Below, piece after piece: positions 7,167-13,277 of a stretch of DNA of 13,799 nucleotides (position 1 is its first letter; each line of letters starts with the position of its first letter). The notes under the pieces were generated by a model that did not search any database, was not told where the DNA came from, and saw only the letters and a program-made list of their open reading frames with translations. The stretch spans positions 1-13,799 of the forward strand of contig CAJWMI010000048.1 in assembly GCA_913043185.1 (NCBI GenBank), written 5' to 3'. Both the position numbers and the translations under genes were made by a program. This stretch comes from an uncultured Fidelibacterota bacterium (lineage in GTDB: Bacteria; Marinisomatota; Marinisomatia; Marinisomatales; UBA1611).

Positions 7167-7502
7167 ATGAGCGATAAATATAACTACGATCATTACAAGT
7201 CAGTCCCTGACCCAGCTAGTAATGTAAATCACAAGAAGAAAAAGCCAAAGTTAATAGCAGTGGTAGATGAAGATAATTGCACTGGCTGTCAAGTCTGTAT
7301 ACCTTTTTGTCCCGTAGATTGTATTGAGCCAGTGCCAAATGAAAAATATGATATTCCAATACCTCCAGTTCAGGTGCGACATGATGAATGTATTGGTTGC
7401 CAGATTTGCGCTAAAGCTTGTACGGCTTTAACCTGGGACGCTATTAGGATGATCAAAACTGAAGAGTTTGAAGAAATCTACGACGTGACTGTTTCCGATT
7501 AA
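7167..7502 (+). CDS. Dicluster 2[4Fe-4S] ferredoxin-domain protein
   Basis: Predicted cytoplasmic electron carrier or subunit of a larger redox complex. The 111-residue product has a polar, Lys-rich N-terminal arm (residues 1-30), then two four-cysteine motifs: CTGCQVCIPFCP (C38, C41, C44, C48) and CIGCQICAKACT (C75, C78, C81, C85). Between them lies a loop rich in Pro and charged residues (residues 52-72). Each motif ligates part of two [4Fe-4S] clusters; the second ends C-Thr in place of C-Pro. It is the only plus-strand gene, divergent from the other ferredoxin across a 126-base gap. Its stop at 7500-7502 abuts the stop of the thioredoxin-like gene with no base between. No Shine-Dalgarno sequence precedes the ATG. 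Its redox partner cannot be told from the sequence. Confidence 0.9.
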   Translation: MSDKYNYDHYKSVPDPASNVNHKKKKPKLIAVVDEDNCTGCQVCIPFCPVDCIEPVPNEKYDIPIPPVQVRHDECIGCQICAKACTALTWDAIRMIKTEEFEEIYDVTVSD

Positions 7503-8003
7503 TCAAACTTTAATTATATCATATAATAATTTATTTATTTCTCCTCGAATTGACTCACCTTTAACTACAAATATTTCTTTAAGGATTCTTGCTGGTTTTA
7601 TGATTATATGAAGCGGCACTCCCCACTTTCTATCATCTCCTAAAGTATTGCGAAATTCATAGTATGTTGATTTAAAATTCAATTCCTCATCCTTTGAATT
7701 AATATCTCCGTAATAATATTTCATATTTAATTGATAGTTATTAATAAATCTTTTTGATCTTTCATTTGATGAAAAAAGCATTACCATTGAAAAGTCTATA
7801 CCCAGATGATGCGAATCATAATATTTTTTTAACTCAATAGCCTCATATTCGCAATTTGGGCACCACTCAGCAAAAAAGGTGATGAATTTTATCTGCGAGG
7901 ACAAATCTATGATTTCAATGATATGGGGAATCGATAATAAAGCCTTGATGGCATTGTGATTATTAACTTTCTCTAATGTTGAATATTCATGTTCATTGCT
8001 CAT
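7503..8003 (-). CDS. Thioredoxin-fold protein with WCPNC active site, no signal peptide
   Basis: The 166-residue product looks like a TlpA/thioredoxin-type oxidoreductase domain. A strand FITFFAEWCPNC (about residues 40-51) holds the CxxC pair C48/C51. A probable cis-Pro loop, WGVPLHIIIK, lies near residue 127, and strand and helix elements follow. CPNC differs from the CGPC of thioredoxin, so the redox potential and partners are open. It has no signal peptide or lipobox, which suggests a cytoplasmic role unless the neighbouring four-helix protein anchors it. The ATG at 8003 follows the TAA of that neighbour directly (TAAATG), with no Shine-Dalgarno sequence, so translation is probably coupled. 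One of the three palindromic boxes lies immediately upstream. It is the last gene of the seven-gene run and no terminator is visible after it. Confidence 0.82.
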   Translation of the reverse strand: MSNEHEYSTLEKVNNHNAIKALLSIPHIIEIIDLSSQIKFITFFAEWCPNCEYEAIELKKYYDSHHLGIDFSMVMLFSSNERSKRFINNYQLNMKYYYGDINSKDEELNFKSTYYEFRNTLGDDRKWGVPLHIIIKPARILKEIFVVKGESIRGEINKLLYDIIKV

Positions 8004-8025
8004 TTATTTGTATCCTACAATTATT
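8004..8025. promoter_or_regulatory. Third copy of the putative MarR box (before the thioredoxin-like gene)
   Basis: TTTGTATCCTACAA with AT-rich flanks matches the box at 10135-10156 at 20 of 22 positions; only the two central bases differ. The half-sites TTGTA and TACAA form an inverted repeat with a 3-base spacer. It covers the last codons and stop of the four-helix gene and ends next to the ATG at 8003. It is a weaker palindrome than the marR copy. Binding by the MarR protein is inferred. Confidence 0.45.
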
Positions 8026-8402
8026 AGTATGATTATCAATGCTGCCAATGAAAGATTTCTATAGAATATAAATTTTTGAAGAATGTTTATATCATTTAAA
8101 TCACTATGAATTAAATGGGCTCTCGACATGTGTGTGAATGCTATTGCAAATAGAGCAATTAATATTTTTAAATGCATCCACCCCAATTGCAAAAAATATG
8201 TTTTCTCAATCATCATCAATACGCCAGTCAATGGTATGAAAAACGATGCTGGCATTTCAACTTTAGTGGTTAAATCCAATATTAACTTATGATCCTTGGT
8301 GTCTTTTTTTGATAAAACGATAGATATAGCCAGAGCAACCCCAAACCAGCTAGCCATACCAACTAAATGTAAGATTTTAATTATTGTGTAATAGGCTTCC
8401 AT
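8004..8402 (-). CDS. Four-helix membrane protein, CopD/HemJ-like
   Basis: The 132-residue product has about four transmembrane helices: residues 4-30 (with LHLVGMASWFG), 48-68, 75-95 (with WMHLKILIALF) and 112-131. His12 in the first helix and the WxHxK pattern (His77, Lys79) in the third recall HemJ/CopD-type small membrane proteins, some of which bind heme b or act in the last steps of heme synthesis. The match is architectural and partial; I would not assign protoporphyrinogen oxidase activity. Further His residues at 91 and 96 flank the third helix. The ATG at 8402 lies inside the end of the acyltransferase gene (22-base overlap). Its stop touches the thioredoxin-like start, so a paired redox function with that protein is plausible. 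Confidence 0.68.
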   Translation of the reverse strand: MEAYYTIIKILHLVGMASWFGVALAISIVLSKKDTKDHKLILDLTTKVEMPASFFIPLTGVLMMIEKTYFLQLGWMHLKILIALFAIAFTHMSRAHLIHSDLNDINILQKFIFYRNLSLAALIIILIIVGYK

Positions 8403-9106
8403 TCATCCAATATTTTTTGAATTTCAGACTTTACTTTATCTTTTAAAGAATTAATATCAATATTTTTATAATCATCCTCTGATATTGGATTACCAAAAAT
8501 AGCGGTCAATTTACCTGGCTTTATCCTCCAGTCGTTTTTATTTTTTGCCTCGTAAGCTCCAACAAGTGCAATAGGTATAATTGTAACCCCTGTATTTTTT
8601 GCAACATGAAATGCTCCTTTTTTAAACTCGTTCATCTCACCGGTTAACGTTCTTGTACCCTCCGGGGCAATAATTGCAGAATTGCCTTTTTTGATAGCAT
8701 CTTCAAGTTTTGTTAAACTACCTACCGCTGAATTTATTTTCGTTCTTTCAAGTGGAATGAGGCCATATCGCGTTGCCAGACCGCCCCAGATTGGCCATGA
8801 AAACTGCTCTGCAGATCCAACACCTGTAACAAAATGAGGAATTGCTGAAATTGACATAAATGTATCAAATAATGATCCGTGGTTAATTAAATATAAATAT
8901 GGACCATTATCCTTATTCGGCCTGTTGCCTCTTATTTGAAACCATTGCGCACCACTAATCATAAACAAATAACATAAGACGCGTGCTATGGGATGAATTT
9001 TTTTTGATGTGAAAATTATCATCAAAATATTATATAACAATGCACCCAATAAAAAAACTATGGCCCATATGGGCCATATAATTATTGATGCAACTGTCTT
9101 AATCAT
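8381..9106 (-). CDS. 1-acyl-sn-glycerol-3-phosphate acyltransferase (PlsC family)
   Basis: Membrane-bound acyltransferase that most likely turns lysophosphatidic acid into phosphatidic acid in phospholipid synthesis. The 241-residue product has an N-terminal membrane segment (about residues 5-32), then the catalytic HX4D motif as INHGSLFD (His76, Asp81), GLIPLERTK near residue 118 (acyl-acceptor block), the APEGTRT motif (148-153) and VTIIPIALVG near 174-183. Order and spacing are standard. Other PlsC-family members acylate lipid A or ornithine lipids, so the exact acceptor is uncertain. The ATG at 9106 overlaps the mutY stop by 8 bases, and its end overlaps the next gene by 22 bases. A perfect 20-bp palindrome lies within codons 10-16. 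Confidence 0.93.
   Translation of the reverse strand: MIKTVASIIIWPIWAIVFLLGALLYNILMIIFTSKKIHPIARVLCYLFMISGAQWFQIRGNRPNKDNGPYLYLINHGSLFDTFMSISAIPHFVTGVGSAEQFSWPIWGGLATRYGLIPLERTKINSAVGSLTKLEDAIKKGNSAIIAPEGTRTLTGEMNEFKKGAFHVAKNTGVTIIPIALVGAYEAKNKNDWRIKPGKLTAIFGNPISEDDYKNIDINSLKDKVKSEIQKILDEWKPITQ
9059..9078. repeat. Perfect 20-bp palindrome in the 5' part of the plsC-type gene
   Basis: TATGGCCCAT (9059-9068) is followed at once by its exact reverse complement (9069-9078). It is unusually G/C-rich for this region. In the mRNA it can fold into an 8-bp stem with a 4-base loop about 30 bases inside the reading frame. It encodes part of IIIWPIWAIV. Whether it is a control element or a by-product of the amino-acid repeat WPIWA is unknown. 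Confidence 0.75.
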
Positions 9107-10151
9107 TTTTTTTATCTCTCATTAATTGTATTAATTTATGATTAACATTTGAAAATGCATATTCATCAACATCGTTGATTTTTATCCATTTTGAATCATC
9201 AAGTTTAATGTTCTTATTTTTCTTTGAAAATATATACAGAGCTACTTCGGTTTTTAAATGGGAATAGTTATGCTTTACAATCCCAATCTTACCTTCAATA
9301 TTTATGTCTTTTCCAACCTTTTTTTTAAATAAGTACTCAATATCAGCTCTTTTTTCAGATTCTTTAAATTCAAAGGTGGGTAGCTGCCACAATCCTCCAA
9401 GCATAACATTATTAGGTCTTTTGTTAATGATAATATTTTTATTTAGTGATATATACCCTGCAACAAATTTCTTTAAGTGTGCAGGTTTTTTTGCTAGGAT
9501 TTGAGGAAATTGCAAGGGATTACTTGACTTAAATGCTTTGCAAATATTTTGATTAGGACATGATGAGCACAAAGCCTTTTTTGTTGTACATAATTGACTA
9601 CCTATATCCATTAATGCTTGATTAACATCGCCAGGTCTGTGATGTTCTACTAACAATGTAGCATATTTATTAATTCTATTTTTATTCCATTTTGTAAGTT
9701 TTTTTATTCCAAGTATCCTTGCAATAACACGATTTAAATTAGTATCTATTGCAGAAAATTTCTCGTTAAATGCTATAGATAATATTGCGCTTGCAACATA
9801 GTTACCTACACCAGGTAAGCTCAATAAAATATTGTACGAATTAGGTATAATACCATTATGTTTACTTACAATGATTTTAGCGGCAGAATGAAAATTTCTA
9901 CATCTTTTATAATATCCTAATCCTTCCCACATTTTTAATGCTTCATCAATATTTACTTTAGCTACTGAATCAATAGTGGGAAATTTTCTAATCCAGTTTT
10001 CATAATAAGGTATGACTGTTGAAACTTGTGTTTGTTGTAGCATTACCTCAGAAAGCCATATTTTATAGGGGTCCTTGGTTAATCTCCAGGGTAAATTTCT
10101 TTTGTTGATATCATACCAATCTAAAATTGAGTTATTATTTGTATAATACAA
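9099..10151 (-). CDS. mutY: A/G-specific adenine glycosylase MutY
   Basis: MutY removes adenine mispaired with 8-oxoguanine, preventing G-to-T changes. The 350-residue product shows the glycosylase core: LPWR, WLSEVMLQQTQV with catalytic Glu35, WEGLGYYKRCRN, the helix-hairpin-helix LPGVGNYVASAI (112-123) and the catalytic Asp136 in AIDTNLNRV. The [4Fe-4S] loop has Cys188, 195, 198 and 204 in the correct C-x6-C-x2-C-x5-C spacing. The C-terminal part (about residues 225-345) is the MutT-like 8-oxoG-reading domain, with GGLWQLPTFE and the KHNYSHL motif. AID-T-N replaces the usual VDGN. The start is TTG at 10151, directly after the marR stop, with no Shine-Dalgarno sequence; no earlier start is possible without entering marR. 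A palindromic box overlaps this start. The 3' end overlaps the acyltransferase gene by 8 bases. Confidence 0.95.
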   Translation of the reverse strand: MYYTNNNSILDWYDINKRNLPWRLTKDPYKIWLSEVMLQQTQVSTVIPYYENWIRKFPTIDSVAKVNIDEALKMWEGLGYYKRCRNFHSAAKIIVSKHNGIIPNSYNILLSLPGVGNYVASAILSIAFNEKFSAIDTNLNRVIARILGIKKLTKWNKNRINKYATLLVEHHRPGDVNQALMDIGSQLCTTKKALCSSCPNQNICKAFKSSNPLQFPQILAKKPAHLKKFVAGYISLNKNIIINKRPNNVMLGGLWQLPTFEFKESEKRADIEYLFKKKVGKDINIEGKIGIVKHNYSHLKTEVALYIFSKKNKNIKLDDSKWIKINDVDEYAFSNVNHKLIQLMRDKKND

Positions 10152-10156
10152 TTATT
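10135..10156. promoter_or_regulatory. Second copy of the putative MarR box (at the mutY start)
   Basis: TTGTATAATACAA (10139-10151) is a perfect 13-base odd palindrome. With its flanks it matches the box at the marR start at 18 of 21 positions. It covers the TTG start of mutY and touches the marR stop. Its centre lies 441 bases from that of the first box. Read on the minus strand it also contains TATTAT, a possible -10 element, so a promoter role for mutY is an alternative to operator function. Confidence 0.5.
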
Positions 10157-10577
10157 TGTTTATAAGTTTATATTTTGACATATTCCAATGCAGCATGCTA
10201 AGAAGATCTTTAGCAATTATTTTATCTTCTTTAGAAAATTGACTAAAAATTTGTTTTGCAGCATAATCTATATTTAATTCAATTTTTTGTAAAATATCAA
10301 AACCGCTTTTTGTTAGAAAAATGATTTTTGATCGTCTGTCATTAGGGCTTATTTTTCTTTTTATAAAATTATTTCTGATTAAAATATCAATCAATCTTGT
10401 TAATGTGCTATTATCAACTCCAAGCCTTTGTGATAAAGCGGTCATATTGATACCTTCTATTGGTATTGAGGATATTACTATTACCTGAGCAAGGCTAAGG
10501 GGAAGGTCTTTATTGTTTTTTCTGAAAATTGATTGAAGATCAATCAGTAACTGTTTTAATAACTCTGCAAATTCCAT
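10152..10577 (-). CDS. MarR-family transcriptional regulator
   Basis: A 141-residue winged-helix regulator, expected to work as a dimer on palindromic DNA. Residues 28-70 hold the helix-turn-helix, including INMTALSQRLGVDNSTLTRLID. The wing follows with SPNDRRSKIIFLT (77-89), containing the family's Asp-x-Arg-type signature. N- and C-terminal helices form the dimer part. There is no Cys, so an OhrR-like thiol redox switch is excluded; the signal is more likely a small ligand. The ATG at 10577 has no Shine-Dalgarno sequence. A perfect 21-bp inverted repeat overlaps it, typical of autoregulation. The gene sits 37 bases after the lipase gene and directly before mutY. The ligand cannot be deduced. 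Confidence 0.92.
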   Translation of the reverse strand: MEFAELLKQLLIDLQSIFRKNNKDLPLSLAQVIVISSIPIEGINMTALSQRLGVDNSTLTRLIDILIRNNFIKRKISPNDRRSKIIFLTKSGFDILQKIELNIDYAAKQIFSQFSKEDKIIAKDLLSMLHWNMSKYKLINK

Positions 10578-10596
10578 ATTTGTATATTACAAATAT
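10576..10596. promoter_or_regulatory. First copy of the putative MarR operator (marR start)
   Basis: ATATTTGTA (10576-10584) and TACAAATAT (10588-10596) are exact reverse complements around a TAT spacer. The site overlaps the marR start codon and fills much of the 37-base gap after the lipase gene. Size, symmetry and position match operators of MarR-family proteins. On the minus strand TAATAT lies 6 bases before the ATG, which could be the -10 of a leaderless transcript. Confidence 0.65.
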
Positions 10597-10614
10597 ATTA
10601 AAATGTTATCAATC

Positions 10615-11826
10615 CTATTTTGGTAAAGATTTTAGTAATTCAATATGGTTAATATATGTTTGCACTAAAAAACTATAATTGTCTTTATTTGTCCCATGAC
10701 CGACCATTTTCTTGTGATCCATTTGGATTTCATCCATAACATACCACTGTCCAGGTATTAATAATTCATTTTCATTAAATTTTGTGATTGGGTCCGGACC
10801 GTTTAATCCTGAAGTAGGCCCATACATAGAAACCTTATTTACTATACCATCATTTTCAAACCAAGATGAGTCAGTTGAAGATCCGTCTGCATAATATGCT
10901 TTCTTCATACCCATAATTCTAGCGTTAGATCGAATAATAAATGACATACTTTTATGAGGAACATGTCTTCCTGTACGATTATCTAGTACGGTATTGCTAT
11001 TAACAAACGAAAAGTAATATATATCTGAATTAGCTGTAGAGTTAGTGTTGAGCTCACGCGCACCCTGAATACTTACATCCCATGAAACCATATTTTTAGT
11101 TCCCCATGCAGGATGCTTTTGCATTCTCTTAAAATAAGAAGCCCAAGCTTCATCTTTATTAATTTTAAAGCCCCATTGATCTAAATCAAAATCATAGAAG
11201 GAATTCCCTACAACCGCCGCAACCGCTATCATATCTTGTAAAAATGGTATTCCTGAGCTAATAAATGTAGATAGAGTTGATCCGTTGTGAGGAGTTGAAA
11301 TAGTTGTGATTGATTTAATTAATCCATTTTCTGATCTACCCAATAATTGACTGGTTTCCATAATACCAGATGTATCTGAAATTGAAGTTCTCAGCAAATA
11401 GTCAAGCATCCGAGCAGTTTGGCCACCCATACTATGACCAATGATATGTATAGGGTTATTACTATCCCACTTTGGGTAAAAACCTGGATATTTTTTATTA
11501 TCGGGTTTTCGAATAGTGCCAAACTGATCTGAGTGTCCTTTCCCATAGTCAACTTGCCCTCCTTTTATCTGATAATATAATTCTACAGCACGATCCCAAT
11601 TTGAAGAAATAGGTCCAACATTAGTTATAATAATAGGATGTCCATTTTCTTCAAATTCTTTAACCATATCATATTTGCCTCCCCAATAATTATAAGAACC
11701 CATTTCCTCAGGACCCCATCCCATGAAGCCATGCACAAGAACAATTGGGTAATTATTCTGAGCAAATGAAAAAGAAATTAAATTGAAAAAAATTGCGGTT
11801 TTAAAAAGGTGCTGAGAAAAAAACAT
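10615..11826 (-). CDS. Secreted triacylglycerol lipase, family I.5-like alpha/beta hydrolase
   Basis: Hydrolyses ester bonds of acylglycerols outside the cytoplasm. The 403-residue product has a Sec signal peptide (residues 1-22, cleavage near FSFA/Q). Then follow motifs shared with Geobacillus and Staphylococcus lipases: PIVLVHGFMGWG, YNYWGGKYD, VGPISSNWDRA, GHSMGGQTARML, TTISTPHNGSTL, DFDLDQWGF and WFENDGIVNKVSM. The expected triad is Ser132, Asp326 and His371. Of the four structural zinc ligands known in this family (Asp61, His81, His87, Asp238 in the Geobacillus enzyme), Asp78, His98 and Asp216 are kept, but the second His appears to be Thr104. Length is normal. It lies 11 bases after the cytochrome/copper lipoprotein gene and 37 before marR. 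The family is best known from Firmicutes, so acquisition by transfer is possible; base composition looks like the neighbours. Confidence 0.92.
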   Translation of the reverse strand: MFFSQHLFKTAIFFNLISFSFAQNNYPIVLVHGFMGWGPEEMGSYNYWGGKYDMVKEFEENGHPIIITNVGPISSNWDRAVELYYQIKGGQVDYGKGHSDQFGTIRKPDNKKYPGFYPKWDSNNPIHIIGHSMGGQTARMLDYLLRTSISDTSGIMETSQLLGRSENGLIKSITTISTPHNGSTLSTFISSGIPFLQDMIAVAAVVGNSFYDFDLDQWGFKINKDEAWASYFKRMQKHPAWGTKNMVSWDVSIQGARELNTNSTANSDIYYFSFVNSNTVLDNRTGRHVPHKSMSFIIRSNARIMGMKKAYYADGSSTDSSWFENDGIVNKVSMYGPTSGLNGPDPITKFNENELLIPGQWYVMDEIQMDHKKMVGHGTNKDNYSFLVQTYINHIELLKSLPK

Positions 11827-11837
11827 ATTTATAAAAA

Positions 11838-13181
11838 TTATTTGTAATACCAGCCAAATAATATCATCATTTCATCCGTAGATTTAAATCCAAACCCAAC
11901 AGGTTCATTGGTTGGGTTATCATATGTTGCTTTTAACCTAAGCCCTTCGCCTGCATTAATTATTATTGGTGGATTATAATTAATTATCGGTGGGTGCTCC
12001 CAATCGTTTGTCCAATAAATCACCTCACCATCCCTGTCGCCTCCATCAATTTCTACTAAAAATTCTGTCATTTTTTCATGAGCATGAGAAAAAACCTGAC
12101 CAAAGTAATAGGTATCATCCATTCTGAAAACTTTTTGAATTGTTGTTATTTTTTTGGGAGGTAAATAAATATCCCTATTGTTGAAATCAAAAAGCTGGGC
12201 AACATGCTTAACATTATTTTGCTCTATTAAGTGTATGTTTGTATATACTTCACCAATCATCGTTGAATCTGTCCTGTTAACATAGTGAGTATTTTGGTCT
12301 AATCCATACTTAGCGGGAATTTTTAATGCAACTCCATCAGGAAGTACATAGTCTAATCGTGACCATTGAGTGCCTCCAAAAAATTTGTGGAACTGCATGG
12401 TGTACAAGGTTGATAAGTTTGTTGCTCCATAACGGTCCCTTAAATCTCTAATTTCACCATAATTTGGAATTATCTGCTGAGGAATATTTTCATTAAATGT
12501 ATAGAGGAGAAAATGGTGGCTACCAGGACGCATTTCAATTTCTATACGATTCACATATAAATCACCAGTATGATTTAGTTCAGTATACTGGAAAAATTCA
12601 CGCTCAAAATTTGGCTGAATTTCAAAAGGCCCTAGATGAAGCTGCAAACCATTTGTAGGTGGTTCTGGTTTAGAAAATGGTTTAGGTTCATACCTATTTG
12701 TATCTAATAATAAATTTTCATCTACAACATTGCCAGATTTTGGCGCACCAGCCTCAATCCATGTTCTAATAAATTGTAATTCTCCATCAGATAAAAAATT
12801 TCCACCAGGAGGCATTAGTTGCCCGTACTCTGGATGATCTGATAAAAAATGCTCCTGATCATATGCATTAATCTTCTCCCAGAGATAACTTTTTGTTAAT
12901 CCTTTCATTCCGCCTTCCGGGCTTACAATTAGTAAGCCATCCTTATTTGCCGCGTTATTTTTTGGACTTGCACCTACTAATGAATCATAAGAATCATTTG
13001 ATGATAAATCTAAACCAGACTGTCGCTCTATAGCAGATCCTGCCATATGACAATTAGAGCAATTAGGTTTAAGTATATCTTTTTGAAGAACTGTCCATGT
13101 GACAGCACCTTTATCATCAACAGAATCTTGGCAGGATATAAATAATAATAAACTAAAGAAAAATGTTAAAGTTGATTTCAT
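11838..13181 (-). CDS. Lipoprotein fusing a c-type cytochrome domain to a PHM-like copper monooxygenase domain
   Basis: The 447-residue product begins with a lipoprotein signal (MKSTLTFFFSLLLFISC, lipid Cys17). A c-type heme domain follows (about residues 25-148): CSNCH at 41-45, a probable distal Met123 in MPPGG and WIEAGAP at its end. Residues about 175-447 resemble the two-domain copper core of peptidylglycine/dopamine monooxygenases, with all six ligand positions present. CuH is His222-His223 (GSHHFLLY) and His299 (THYVN); CuM is His366 and His368 (SHAHEKM) and Met438 (STDEMM). The core has no Cys, unlike the disulfide-rich animal enzymes. Expected role: an envelope-anchored copper enzyme that receives electrons through the fused heme; the substrate is unknown. 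A close AAGGGG precedes the ATG. The lipase gene follows after 11 bases. Confidence 0.85.
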   Translation of the reverse strand: MKSTLTFFFSLLLFISCQDSVDDKGAVTWTVLQKDILKPNCSNCHMAGSAIERQSGLDLSSNDSYDSLVGASPKNNAANKDGLLIVSPEGGMKGLTKSYLWEKINAYDQEHFLSDHPEYGQLMPPGGNFLSDGELQFIRTWIEAGAPKSGNVVDENLLLDTNRYEPKPFSKPEPPTNGLQLHLGPFEIQPNFEREFFQYTELNHTGDLYVNRIEIEMRPGSHHFLLYTFNENIPQQIIPNYGEIRDLRDRYGATNLSTLYTMQFHKFFGGTQWSRLDYVLPDGVALKIPAKYGLDQNTHYVNRTDSTMIGEVYTNIHLIEQNNVKHVAQLFDFNNRDIYLPPKKITTIQKVFRMDDTYYFGQVFSHAHEKMTEFLVEIDGGDRDGEVIYWTNDWEHPPIINYNPPIIINAGEGLRLKATYDNPTNEPVGFGFKSTDEMMILFGWYYK

Positions 13182-13212
13182 AACCCCTTAAAATAATAAT
13201 TAATTATGGGAT

Positions 13213-13218
13213 ATTATA
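13213..13218 (-). promoter_or_regulatory. Candidate -10 element for the seven-gene run
   Basis: The minus strand has TATAAT at 13218-13213, 31 bases before the ATG at 13181, in the gap after the glutamine synthetase terminator. No good -35 lies at 16-18 bases (the best is TTAGTA). A promoter is needed here because the terminator blocks read-through from upstream, but this exact assignment is weak. Confidence 0.35.
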
Positions 13219-13242
13219 AAATATAAGGGTTTATTTACTAAT

Positions 13243-13266
13243 AAAAACCCCGCATATTCTGCGGGG
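13243..13266 (-). terminator. Intrinsic terminator after the glutamine synthetase gene
   Basis: CCCCGCA (13248-13254) and TGCGGGG (13260-13266) form a perfect 7-bp, G/C-rich stem with a 5-base loop. On the minus strand TTTTT follows (13247-13243). It starts 11 bases after the glutamine synthetase stop and separates that gene from the downstream lipoprotein-lipase-marR run. Confidence 0.93.
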
Positions 13267-13277
13267 AAATTATTACA

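Noticed and set aside
11838..11846. TTATTTGTA half-site upstream of the lipase gene
   Set aside because: Only the left half of the MarR-type box is present, and the bases also encode the Tyr-Lys-stop end of the previous gene.
12689..12710. TTTGTATCTAATAA within the cytochrome/copper gene
   Set aside because: It matches the box at only about 15 of 22 positions and lacks the TACAA half; likely chance in AT-rich coding sequence.
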